Of a stretch of DNA of 64,000 bases, positions 35,379-42,954 are shown in pieces. The position numbers and the translations under genes are program-made. Position 1 is the first letter of the stretch, and the number at the start of each line of letters is the position of its first letter. Under the pieces are notes generated by a model. It saw only the letters and a list, made by a program, of their open reading frames with translations. It was not told the DNA's origin and searched no databases. The stretch is from CAYXPR01 sp964467255. Its GTDB lineage: Bacteria; Pseudomonadota; Alphaproteobacteria; Rickettsiales; RGZB01. The stretch covers positions 62,001 to 126,000 of the forward strand of contig CAYXPR010000004.1 of NCBI GenBank assembly GCA_964467255.1. Reading direction: 5' to 3'.

Positions 35379-37766
35379 TTATAAAGAAGAGACCACCGTG
35401 GGGAGTTCCAGCATGATATCAGCGGCCTCAAGGCAGAGCGAAGCATTGCAAGCCTGAAACCGCACCAGCAGGCGCATATCTTCGATTTCACCTGCGGAAG
35501 CACCCCGTTTTAACGTTGCGTGAATCACAAAGTTGACCTCGCCTTCATACACAGGCAGTAATTCATCGTCTCCCGACGTAATAAAGGTGTGGGTCGGTGG
35601 TGATTCCACGCGTTGCACCTCTACATTGGGGCCGCGCAGAGTGATGGCGGTGGGCACCACCAGGGGCGAAACACGCTGCGCGGTGTTGATGTGCCAGCCG
35701 TTAGCGATGTGTAGTGTTACCCGCACGCGAAAGGCACTGCCAGGGTAAATATGACGGTCTTCAATATCTGCTTCTAGGCGCACATAGTGAAGCGAGGAAG
35801 GCGTTTTAAGTGCGGGCGCTTCCTCTTCTTCAAACAGGCTTTGCTGCGCTGGTGGCGATGGGCGATTGTCGTTGGCGTTTGCATGTAGCGCCATCAGCTT
35901 CATGCGGGCATGCAGCATGTGTGTGTAGCCTTGCGGTGAAGAAAGAATACGCCCCGCAAAGGCCTGAATAGTTTGGAACGCACGTTTTTCCCAGATATCG
36001 GATTCATAGACCGTATTTACCGTAAGGCGTTCAAGCATCGACATGGCAAACACCATCACGGCATTTGCGGCGGGCAGCGCATCGTCATCCGAGGTTTTCA
36101 TGCGCACCAGAATGTCGGGGCTTTCTACCGTGAGAAAAAACCCAGCCTGACCCTGTGTGAGGCGTGATTTATCAAGAAACAAATCATCGGCGCGGTTGAT
36201 GAGGTCCACCGCATCATCCAGCCAGCGGGCACTGCGCGTGGTTTCAAACAAAGCGAGCAGGCCGCGCGTGAGGTAAGCATAGTCTTCTAAGAACCCCGGT
36301 ACGGCAAGTTTGCCATTATGCCAAATGCGGTAAAGCGTTCCGTTTTTGGTCATGTTCCGCATGATAAAGTCTGCTGCGCGTTCCGCCGCCCGCGTGTAAA
36401 CTGGCATGCCCAGCACGTGACCCGCACGTGCCAAGGCATGAATCATCAGCCCATTCCACGCCGTGATGATTTTATTATCACACAGGGGTGCACTGCGCTG
36501 TTGCCGCTCCAGCAGCAACTTGCCAAGGATTTTATCGAGCTGCGTTTGTAGCCCGTCATAGGTCATGTTCAAATCATCGGCTAGAAGATCGAGGGGTTTT
36601 TTCGCATAAATCACTTTTCCCTCGGCATGTTTGTGGCCGGGGAATTGCGGTAGTTCTTCTAAGCCAAAAGTGTCGAAGAAAATTTTCTGCGCACCGGGGG
36701 AAAGCAGGCGGTTAATTTCTGCCAAAGCCCATACGTAATATTCACCTTCTGCCTCATCGGTTTCTGCATCGAGCGCGGAATAAAACACGCCCTCGGGCGA
36801 GGTGAGGGTGCTGAGCACGAAATCGAGCGTGCTGCGCGCGATGTAGTCGTAGTATGGTTTGCCCGTGATGTCGTAGGCCTCAAGATAACACGTTGCCAAC
36901 AACGCCTGCGTGTAGAGCATTTTTTCGAAATGCGGCACACGCCATTTTTCATCCACCGCATAACGGTGGAAGCCGCCACCGACATGGTCGAAAATGCCGC
37001 CCGCCGCCATAGCATCAAGGCTGGTGGTGATGAGCTTCAGCGTGTGCGGGTCACGCGTTTGGCGGTAATAATCCAGCAGGAAAAGTAAATTGGTTTCATG
37101 CGGGAATTTAGGCGCTTGGTAAAAGCCACCATCTTCTGCATCAAAAATATCTTTCAAGTATTTCACGTGCTGCTGAATGACCTCTACGCCAATGGCGTTT
37201 TCATCCAGTGGAGAATCCTGCACGGTGAGTAAGGCACGGAGCTGGTCGGTGACATGCTGCGCGCCATCTTCCACCTCATCGCGTTTATTTTCCCATGACT
37301 GCGCGATGGCAGCCAGCACCTCCGGAAAACCCATGCGCCCATAACGCCGGTCGACCGAAAACGTGCCGCCCGCAAAGAAGGGTTTTAATTCGGGCGTAAG
37401 AAAAATATTGTTCGGCCAGCCACCTTCACGCGTGAGGAGTTGGCGCGCCATCATGTAGATGTCATCGAGCTCGGGGCGCTCTTCGCGGTCGACTTTAATG
37501 TTGATGAAATCGCGATTCATTGTTTCAGCAATGGATTCATTGTTGAAGACTTCGCGCTCCATGACGTGGCACCAATAACACGTGGCATAGCCGATGCTGA
37601 CGAGGATGGGTTTTTGCTCTTTTTTGGCGCGCTGCAAGGCTTCTGGCCCCCACGGATACCAGTCCACCGGATTGTGGGCATGCTGCCGGAGGTAGGGGCT
37701 TAAAGACTGTTTCAGCCGGTTGGTATATTTAGGGCTGCCATCAGGATTGGTGGGGAAGCTTGCCAT
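35379..37766 (-). CDS. DUF255/YyaL thioredoxin-like protein fused to a DsbD-alpha-like domain
   Basis: A 795-residue protein. Residues 1-165 form a thioredoxin-like DUF255 domain with SPYLRQHAHNPVDWYPWG and the redox motif CYWC (in GYATCYWCHVMEREVF). Residues about 170-590 form an alpha/alpha barrel of the N-acylglucosamine epimerase type, as in bacterial YyaL and animal SPATA20. The last 140 residues are unusual: an Ig-like segment (HIYPGSAFRVRVTLHIANGWHIN ends in a Trp-His-Ile motif) followed by VRFQACNASLCLEAADIM. That resembles the N-terminal alpha domain of DsbD, where a CxxxxC-type pair passes electrons. No signal peptide is visible, which conflicts with a periplasmic DsbD role. The gene is divergent from the rutE-like gene. 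Confidence 0.85.
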   Translation of the reverse strand: MASFPTNPDGSPKYTNRLKQSLSPYLRQHAHNPVDWYPWGPEALQRAKKEQKPILVSIGYATCYWCHVMEREVFNNESIAETMNRDFINIKVDREERPELDDIYMMARQLLTREGGWPNNIFLTPELKPFFAGGTFSVDRRYGRMGFPEVLAAIAQSWENKRDEVEDGAQHVTDQLRALLTVQDSPLDENAIGVEVIQQHVKYLKDIFDAEDGGFYQAPKFPHETNLLFLLDYYRQTRDPHTLKLITTSLDAMAAGGIFDHVGGGFHRYAVDEKWRVPHFEKMLYTQALLATCYLEAYDITGKPYYDYIARSTLDFVLSTLTSPEGVFYSALDAETDEAEGEYYVWALAEINRLLSPGAQKIFFDTFGLEELPQFPGHKHAEGKVIYAKKPLDLLADDLNMTYDGLQTQLDKILGKLLLERQQRSAPLCDNKIITAWNGLMIHALARAGHVLGMPVYTRAAERAADFIMRNMTKNGTLYRIWHNGKLAVPGFLEDYAYLTRGLLALFETTRSARWLDDAVDLINRADDLFLDKSRLTQGQAGFFLTVESPDILVRMKTSDDDALPAANAVMVFAMSMLERLTVNTVYESDIWEKRAFQTIQAFAGRILSSPQGYTHMLHARMKLMALHANANDNRPSPPAQQSLFEEEEAPALKTPSSLHYVRLEADIEDRHIYPGSAFRVRVTLHIANGWHINTAQRVSPLVVPTAITLRGPNVEVQRVESPPTHTFITSGDDELLPVYEGEVNFVIHATLKRGASAGEIEDMRLLVRFQACNASLCLEAADIMLELPTVVSSL

Positions 37767-37847
37767 AAACTCTTGTCAGTGATTCGCGCGGTGGTTACAG
37801 TCGCGCATACTAATGGCGCACCTGCCGCAAGGCAAAGGAGAAATCAC

Positions 37848-38429
37848 ATGCTTGATGCAAAAAGCCTAGATACTATTTTCCGCAATGCACGCACCCACTC
37901 GCACTGGCAGGAAAAACCTGTTAGCGATGCGGTTTTAAAGCAAGTGTATGAATTGGCGCGTATGGCGCCAACCTCCGCCAACACCCAGCCGATGCGCGTG
38001 GTGTTTATTAAAAGCGCTGCAGAAAAAGAAAAACTCAAACCCTGTCTTGATGCCGGCAACGTGGATAAAACCATGAAGGCCCCTGTAACGGCGCTGATTG
38101 CTTATGACCTCGAGTTTTATGAAAACATGCCGAAGCTTTTTCCGCAAACAGACGCGCGCAGTTGGTATGTAGGCAAGCCAGAAAAAATCCAATTCACGGC
38201 CGCGCAGAGTGGCACGCTGCAAGGAGCGTATTTCATCATTGCCGCTCGAGCACTCGGCCTAGATTGCGGCCCGATGGGTGGGTTTAACAGTGCCAAGTGT
38301 GACGAAGCCTTTTTTAAGGGCACGCCGTGGCGTTCAAACTTCCTATGCAATGTGGGGTATGGCGAACCGAGCAAGCTTCACCCGCGCAACCCGCGGCTTG
38401 ATTTTGAAGAGGCCTGCAAAATTGTTTAG
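37848..38429 (+). CDS. Nitroreductase-family protein, RutE-like (malonic semialdehyde reductase type)
   Basis: FMN-dependent oxidoreductase of 193 residues. Signature segments are ARMAPTSANTQPMRVVF for flavin binding, the middle region with AQSGTLQGAYFIIAARALG, and the late CGPMGGFNSAKCDEAF. This is the RutE/HadB subgroup, which in Escherichia coli reduces malonic semialdehyde in pyrimidine breakdown. No other rut genes are in the window, so the substrate here is open. The ATG at 37848 has a perfect AAAGGAG seven bases upstream, which decides against an upstream in-frame start. Its TAG overlaps the RTX gene's stop by four bases. Confidence 0.85.
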   Translation: MLDAKSLDTIFRNARTHSHWQEKPVSDAVLKQVYELARMAPTSANTQPMRVVFIKSAAEKEKLKPCLDAGNVDKTMKAPVTALIAYDLEFYENMPKLFPQTDARSWYVGKPEKIQFTAAQSGTLQGAYFIIAARALGLDCGPMGGFNSAKCDEAFFKGTPWRSNFLCNVGYGEPSKLHPRNPRLDFEEACKIV

Positions 38430-39448
38430 AGGATGCTGCCCGAGGCGTTGAAAGCATCGATATCGAACAGCCCGGAAATCACCACGAGGTGATTGTTTTC
38501 GGTGAGGGTGAGTACGATGCCAACATCGCTGAGCGTGACGATAGGTACGCCGTTCACATAGTTCTGAAACTGAATTTTGTCGGTGCCGAGTTCAAAGTCG
38601 AGAATCGTATCGGTTTCGTTTGCGGATTCCGTGCGGTCGAACAAAAAGATATCAAGCGCCGCATCAATGCCGCCGCCGGAGAGGTTATCGTCACCCGCGC
38701 CGCCTTGCAGCGTGTCGGTGCCAAGATTGCCATAAAGATTATCGCCATCTGCGCCGCCGAGCAGGAAATCTGCATCGCGCCCGCCGCGCAGTGCATCCGC
38801 GCCCGCGCCGCCAAGCAACGTATCTGCTCCGCTATTGCCTTGCAGCGCATCGGTGCCATCGCCGCCGGAGAGGCTGTCGGCATCCCCACCGCCGAGTAAT
38901 TGGTCTGCACCGGCATCGCCCGCCAGCACGTCGTTGCCGAGGTCGCCACGCAGCACATCGTCGTCATCCCCACCATTGATCGTGTCGGCATCCTGCCCAC
39001 CATTGATAGTATCCGCGCCAGCGCTGCCGACGACACTGTCGCGCCCGCGGTCGGCTTTGATGACGTCGTCACCTGCATTGCCATCCAGCGTATCGGCATC
39101 CTGCCCGCCGCGTAGTGTGTCGTTGCCATCATTACCGCTTAAAGAATCATTACCACCATTGCCTTGTAAAAAATCAGTACCGGCATTGCCTTGCAAGGTA
39201 TCAGCGTCATCGCCGCCGAAAACGGTGTCGTTATCATCGTTGCCGAAGAGCAAATCATTTCCGCGTCCGCCGAGGATACTGTCATTACCCTCATTGCCGT
39301 TGACGGTATCGCGGTCTGCGCCCGCATCAATAATATCGGCGCCGCCGAAGCCGGAAATAGTATCAAGGCCATCCAGCGCGGTTATCTGGTCGATATCATT
39401 CGTGCCTTCCAGAAGGTCTGCGCCGATTGTGCCTGAGAAAATACCCAT
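38426..39448 (-). CDS. RTX calcium-binding repeat protein, 340 aa (copy 1)
   Basis: An acidic protein made almost entirely of RTX nonapeptides (about residues 30-262, GGxGxDxLx units, many of the variant form GNxGNDxL). A C-terminal domain of about 75 residues follows, starting FLFDRTESANETDTILDF with the GTDKIQF motif usual before RTX secretion signals. No N-terminal signal, catalytic or adhesion domain is visible, so this is a stand-alone calcium-binding roll, probably exported by a type I system encoded elsewhere. The ATG at 39448 has AAAGGAAA upstream. A paralog of nearly identical length precedes it by 18 bases on the same strand. Possible roles are surface-layer or matrix protein. Confidence 0.85.
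   Translation of the reverse strand: MGIFSGTIGADLLEGTNDIDQITALDGLDTISGFGGADIIDAGADRDTVNGNEGNDSILGGRGNDLLFGNDDNDTVFGGDDADTLQGNAGTDFLQGNGGNDSLSGNDGNDTLRGGQDADTLDGNAGDDVIKADRGRDSVVGSAGADTINGGQDADTINGGDDDDVLRGDLGNDVLAGDAGADQLLGGGDADSLSGGDGTDALQGNSGADTLLGGAGADALRGGRDADFLLGGADGDNLYGNLGTDTLQGGAGDDNLSGGGIDAALDIFLFDRTESANETDTILDFELGTDKIQFQNYVNGVPIVTLSDVGIVLTLTENNHLVVISGLFDIDAFNASGSIL
38663..39361 (-). repeat. RTX nonapeptide array, copy 1
   Basis: Roughly 26 degenerate 27-base units encoding calcium-binding nonapeptides. Copies differ enough at the DNA level that recent expansion is unlikely. Confidence 0.8.
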
Positions 39449-39466
39449 CGTGTTTCCTTTGATGTT

Positions 39467-40483
39467 TTACGTGAACAGGAAATCAGATAGTGAAATGTCA
39501 CTACTGTCCACGCCAATAAGCGTGATGGTTTTGGTGCCATCAACCGTGATGGTGGTATCGGCGCCGGAACTGGTTATTACGGGGCCTGCGGTGAAACCCA
39601 AAAGCTGAATTTTGTCGGTGCCGCTGATGAAATCTAAAATCACGTCGCTGTCGGTGTTGCTGATGGTGGCATTGAAACTGAACGTATCGACATCCGCACC
39701 GCCGGTGAGAACGTCATCCCCCGTGCCACCCACGAGAGAATCTGCACCTGCGCCGCCGGAAAGATTATCAATACCCGCACTGCCCAGCAGCGTGTCTGCT
39801 TCCGCGCCGCCATCAATAGAGTCATCGTCGTTACCGCCATCGACGGAGTCGGTGCCTTCATTGCCTTCGAGGGAATCGTTGCCATCGCCGCCCAACACCG
39901 TGTCGGACTCTTTATTGCCGCGCAGTGTGTCGGTGCCCGTGCCGCCTACCATGGAATCAGCACCCTGACCACCACGAATGTCGTCATTGCCGATGTCACC
40001 CAGAAGCGTGTCATTACCTTCATTGCCGTTGATGGTATCATTGCCTTCGCCGCCATCCACCGAATCTGTGCCGAGATTGCCATTGATGGAATCCGGATCA
40101 GTGCCGCTTAAAATCGTATCATTGCCTTGGCCGCCGCGGATGGTATCCACACCATCCCCGCCAAGGAGAATGTCATTGCCGAGGTTGCCTTGCAGGATAT
40201 CGCCGCCCGTGCCGCCAAGAATAGAATCGTCACCGATATCTCCAAAAACGATATCCACGCCATCGCCACCGTTTAGCGTATCATTCTCTTTTCCGCCGCG
40301 TATGGAGTCATCATCCGTGCCACCAAGAATAGTATCAGCGCCTGCATTGCCTTGCAGCGTATCGTTGCCGCCTGCGCCAATGACGGAATCATTGCCGGAA
40401 TTGGCCTGAACGATTTCATCAATTCCGTCTACACCGGTGATGGTTTCGTCCGTTTCCTGACCGAAAATGGTTTGTATGGGCAT
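39467..40483 (-). CDS. RTX calcium-binding repeat protein, 338 aa (copy 2)
   Basis: Paralog of the downstream RTX gene with the same plan: a short N-terminal lead, RTX repeats over most of the length (many GNxGxDxxxGG units, with frequent Ser/Ile in place of Leu), and a C-terminal domain with VILDFISGTDKIQLLGF. It ends in SLSDFLFT, a hydrophobic tail typical of type I secretion signals. I start it at the ATG at 40483, nine bases after AAGGAG; a TTG two codons earlier is possible. The two genes appear to be a tandem duplication that has diverged. Together with the serralysin they make three RTX proteins in 30 kb. Confidence 0.85.
   Translation of the reverse strand: MPIQTIFGQETDETITGVDGIDEIVQANSGNDSVIGAGGNDTLQGNAGADTILGGTDDDSIRGGKENDTLNGGDGVDIVFGDIGDDSILGGTGGDILQGNLGNDILLGGDGVDTIRGGQGNDTILSGTDPDSINGNLGTDSVDGGEGNDTINGNEGNDTLLGDIGNDDIRGGQGADSMVGGTGTDTLRGNKESDTVLGGDGNDSLEGNEGTDSVDGGNDDDSIDGGAEADTLLGSAGIDNLSGGAGADSLVGGTGDDVLTGGADVDTFSFNATISNTDSDVILDFISGTDKIQLLGFTAGPVITSSGADTTITVDGTKTITLIGVDSSDISLSDFLFT
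39686..40402 (-). repeat. RTX nonapeptide array, copy 2
   Basis: About 26 degenerate 27-base coding units, parallel to copy 1 but with more Ser and Ile in the repeat positions. Confidence 0.8.
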
Positions 40484-40542
40484 TAACAAAAACTCCTTAC
40501 CGCAAAACTAGCACAGAATACACGCTCAACCAACAGCGTAAT

Positions 40543-41283
40543 CTATTCTGTAACGATGGCGCCGCCCTGCGCACGGATGAGTGCGCGAATATCTTTTGCT
40601 GCGGCTTCTATTTCAGGCTCTGCAATGCCGCGCACCACAAGGCACACGCCGAGTTTACCGTCGCGTATATGCGGGTAGCTGCCAATTTCAACGGCGGTAT
40701 GGCGGGTTTGAATATCACCCAGCGCGGTGGCAATCGTGCCCTCGGTCAAGGTGGTGGTGATGGCAGAAGAAAGCATCGGCGCGCCTTCTTTTAAGGTGGG
40801 GCGGATGAAATCAAACATCGCTTTCATGATGACAGGCACACCCGCCATCACATACACGTTGCCAATCTGAAAGCCCGGTGCGGCAGAGATGGGGTTATCA
40901 ATCAGGGTGGCGCCTTCGGGGATGTAAGCCATTTTCTGACGCGCTTCGTTAAACGGCTGCGTGGTGCCAGCATAATGTTTTTCAAGCCGCCGGAAAGCCT
41001 CGGCATCTTTTACAACGTTTAGGCCAAAGGCTTTGGCGATGCAGGCGGTAGTGATGTCGTCGTGCGTGGGGCCGATACCACCAGTGGTGAAGACGTAGTC
41101 ATACGTTGCGCGTAGTGCGTTAACTGCCGTAATAATCTCGCCCTCAATATCCTGTACCACGCGCGCTTCTTTAAACGTGATGCCCATAACAGCGAACTGC
41201 TTGCCGAGATAATTCAGGTTGGTGTCCTGTGTACGGCCGGAGAGAATTTCATTTCCAATAATGAGCAGTGCAGCAGTGGGCAT
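40543..41283 (-). CDS. CinA/MoaB-type molybdopterin-binding domain protein
   Basis: A 246-residue protein consisting of the MoCF-biosynthesis (MoaB/MogA-like) domain found at the N-terminus of CinA. Signature parts are LLIIGNEILSGRTQDTN, the binding loop TTGGIGPTHDD, and VMAGVPVIMKAMFDFI. CinA proteins of this short type lack the C-terminal NMN deamidase domain; here the residues after about 170 form only the small closing domain. So it is a competence/damage-inducible CinA-like protein whose activity may be ADP-ribose or CoA pyrophosphatase-like rather than NMN deamidase. The ATG at 41283 is chosen by homology; neither it nor an upstream TTG has a clear ribosome site. Confidence 0.85.
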   Translation of the reverse strand: MPTAALLIIGNEILSGRTQDTNLNYLGKQFAVMGITFKEARVVQDIEGEIITAVNALRATYDYVFTTGGIGPTHDDITTACIAKAFGLNVVKDAEAFRRLEKHYAGTTQPFNEARQKMAYIPEGATLIDNPISAAPGFQIGNVYVMAGVPVIMKAMFDFIRPTLKEGAPMLSSAITTTLTEGTIATALGDIQTRHTAVEIGSYPHIRDGKLGVCLVVRGIAEPEIEAAAKDIRALIRAQGGAIVTE

Positions 41284-41429
41284 AAAAAAACCATGTTTAT
41301 TAAAACGGTGGCATCGTAAAACATTTGTCGCCAAAATGGAATAGCGCTGGCGCGCTGCCCAAATGTGGGGAAAGCTTGCGTTTTAGCGCGCAGTATGGTT
41401 TTTTCTAGCCAAGGGACAATGGGGAAAGA

Positions 41430-42239
41430 ATGTTCAAAGAAGAAGTAACCATTCACAGTGCTGCAGATGCAGAGAAAATGCGCGCCGCCGGAAGGCTGGC
41501 AGCGGAAGTGCTGGATTTTGTGACGGACAAAGTGCAGCCGGGTGTGACCACAGACCACTTAAACACCCTGTGCCATGATTTTATTGTTCAGCACGGTGCC
41601 ATTCCTGCGCCGCTCAACTATCGCGGTTTTCCGAAATCAATTTGCACGTCGGTGAACCATGTGGTGTGCCACGGTATTCCGGATGAAAAAAAGCTGCATG
41701 AGGGCGACATCGTGAATATCGATGTGACGGTGATTTTAGATGGGTGGTATGGCGATACCAGCCGCATGTATTGGGTGGGCGATAAAATGCCAGTGATTGC
41801 TAAACGCCTAACGCAAGTGACCTATGAAGCCATGATGCTGGGCATTGAAAAAGTGAAACCCGGCACCACGCTGGGTGACATTGGCCACGCCATTCAAACC
41901 CACGCAGAAAAACATGGTTACTCGGTGGTGCGTGATTATTGCGGCCACGGCATCGGGCAGGTGTTCCACACTGTGCCGAACGTGCTGCATTTCGGCAAAC
42001 CGGGTAAAGGCATGGCATTAGAAGAGGGCATGTTCTTCACGATTGAACCGATGATTAATGTCGGCCATTACGAAACAAAACTTTCCGCCCATGATGGCTG
42101 GACGGTGACCACGCGCGACCGCTCGCTTTCCGCGCAGTTTGAACATACGGTGGGTGTGACTGCCACAGGTGTAGAGATTTTTACGGCGTCCCCACGCGGC
42201 TGGAATTGCCCACCCTATAATTCGGCCAGAAAAGCGTAG
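41430..42239 (+). CDS. map: Methionine aminopeptidase, type I
   Basis: Removes the initiator methionine from nascent proteins. The 269-residue protein has the pita-bread fold motifs: NHVVCHGIPDE (His), DIVNIDVTVILDGWYGDTSR with two metal-binding Asp, VRDYCGHGIGQVFH with the catalytic His, FFTIEPMI with Glu, and SAQFEHTVGVT with the last Glu ligand. Length and motifs match bacterial type Ia enzymes. The ATG at 41430 follows a GGGGAAAGA site. radC begins 10 bases after its stop; the pair is convergent with the 938-residue gene downstream. Confidence 0.96.
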   Translation: MFKEEVTIHSAADAEKMRAAGRLAAEVLDFVTDKVQPGVTTDHLNTLCHDFIVQHGAIPAPLNYRGFPKSICTSVNHVVCHGIPDEKKLHEGDIVNIDVTVILDGWYGDTSRMYWVGDKMPVIAKRLTQVTYEAMMLGIEKVKPGTTLGDIGHAIQTHAEKHGYSVVRDYCGHGIGQVFHTVPNVLHFGKPGKGMALEEGMFFTIEPMINVGHYETKLSAHDGWTVTTRDRSLSAQFEHTVGVTATGVEIFTASPRGWNCPPYNSARKA

Positions 42240-42249
42240 GGGTCTTATT

Positions 42250-42954
42250 ATGCCTGAAGCCAAGGCACGCCCAAAAACAATCAAAGAAAAACCGCATTAT
42301 CACGGCCATCGCCAGCGTTTGCGCGAGCGTATTTTGCAGGGCGGCACGGATAGCCTTGCGGAATATGAATTGCTGGAGGTGCTATTGTTTTCCGCCAACC
42401 CGCGCGGTGACACCAAGCCTTTAGCAAAAGAACTGATTTTGAAATTCGGCAGTTTAGCAGCGGTCTTAAGCGCAAGCGAAGATGCACTCACCAAACAGGC
42501 AGGCGAAGCGGCGGCTGCCACATTAAAAGTGGTGCGCGAATCGGCGCTGCGACTACTGAAGGCTGAGGTGAAGGCCAAACCGGTGATACAGTCGTGGAAG
42601 GCGTTGCTGGAATATTGCCATGCCAGCATGGGGCATAATAAGACCGAACAGTTTCGTATTTTATTTTTAGATAAAAAACACCAGCTGATAGCGGATGAAT
42701 TGCAGCAAGAAGGCACGGTGGACCATACGCCGGTGTACCCGCGTGAGGTGGTGAAGCGGGCGCTGGAGCTGGGTGCATCAAGCCTGATTTTGGTACACAA
42801 CCACCCGAGCGGTGACCCGACGCCTTCAAAGGCGGATATTGAAATGACCAAGCAGATTGTGGCCGCCGCCGCCCCACTGGGGGTGAGCGTGCACGACCAT
42901 TTAATTATCGGTGGGAAGAAACATTACTCATTTAAGAGTTATGCACTGATTTGA
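42250..42954 (+). CDS. radC: RadC-family JAB domain protein
   Basis: RadC family, 234 residues: a helix-hairpin-helix-like N-terminal half and a JAMM metalloprotease-like domain with LVHNHPSGDPTPSKAD (the H-x-H-x7-S-x2-D zinc motif). The name comes from an Escherichia coli allele later mapped to recG; the family's real function is unsettled. N-terminal residues are basic (KTIKEKPHYHGHRQRLRERI). The AGGGG ribosome site spans the map stop region, so map and radC are co-transcribed. Its end overlaps the convergent 938-residue gene by 16 bases. Confidence 0.93.
   Translation: MPEAKARPKTIKEKPHYHGHRQRLRERILQGGTDSLAEYELLEVLLFSANPRGDTKPLAKELILKFGSLAAVLSASEDALTKQAGEAAAATLKVVRESALRLLKAEVKAKPVIQSWKALLEYCHASMGHNKTEQFRILFLDKKHQLIADELQQEGTVDHTPVYPREVVKRALELGASSLILVHNHPSGDPTPSKADIEMTKQIVAAAAPLGVSVHDHLIIGGKKHYSFKSYALI

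Noticed and set aside
38663..40402. Regular 27-base periodicity suggesting a CRISPR or minisatellite
   Set aside because: Units encode RTX nonapeptides in one open frame and vary at every copy; there are no identical repeats with unique spacers.
38835..40409. Plus-strand Ser/Pro-rich repetitive frames opposite the two RTX genes
   Set aside because: The Ser-Pro-Pro-Leu periodicity is the reverse complement of the RTX nonapeptide code.
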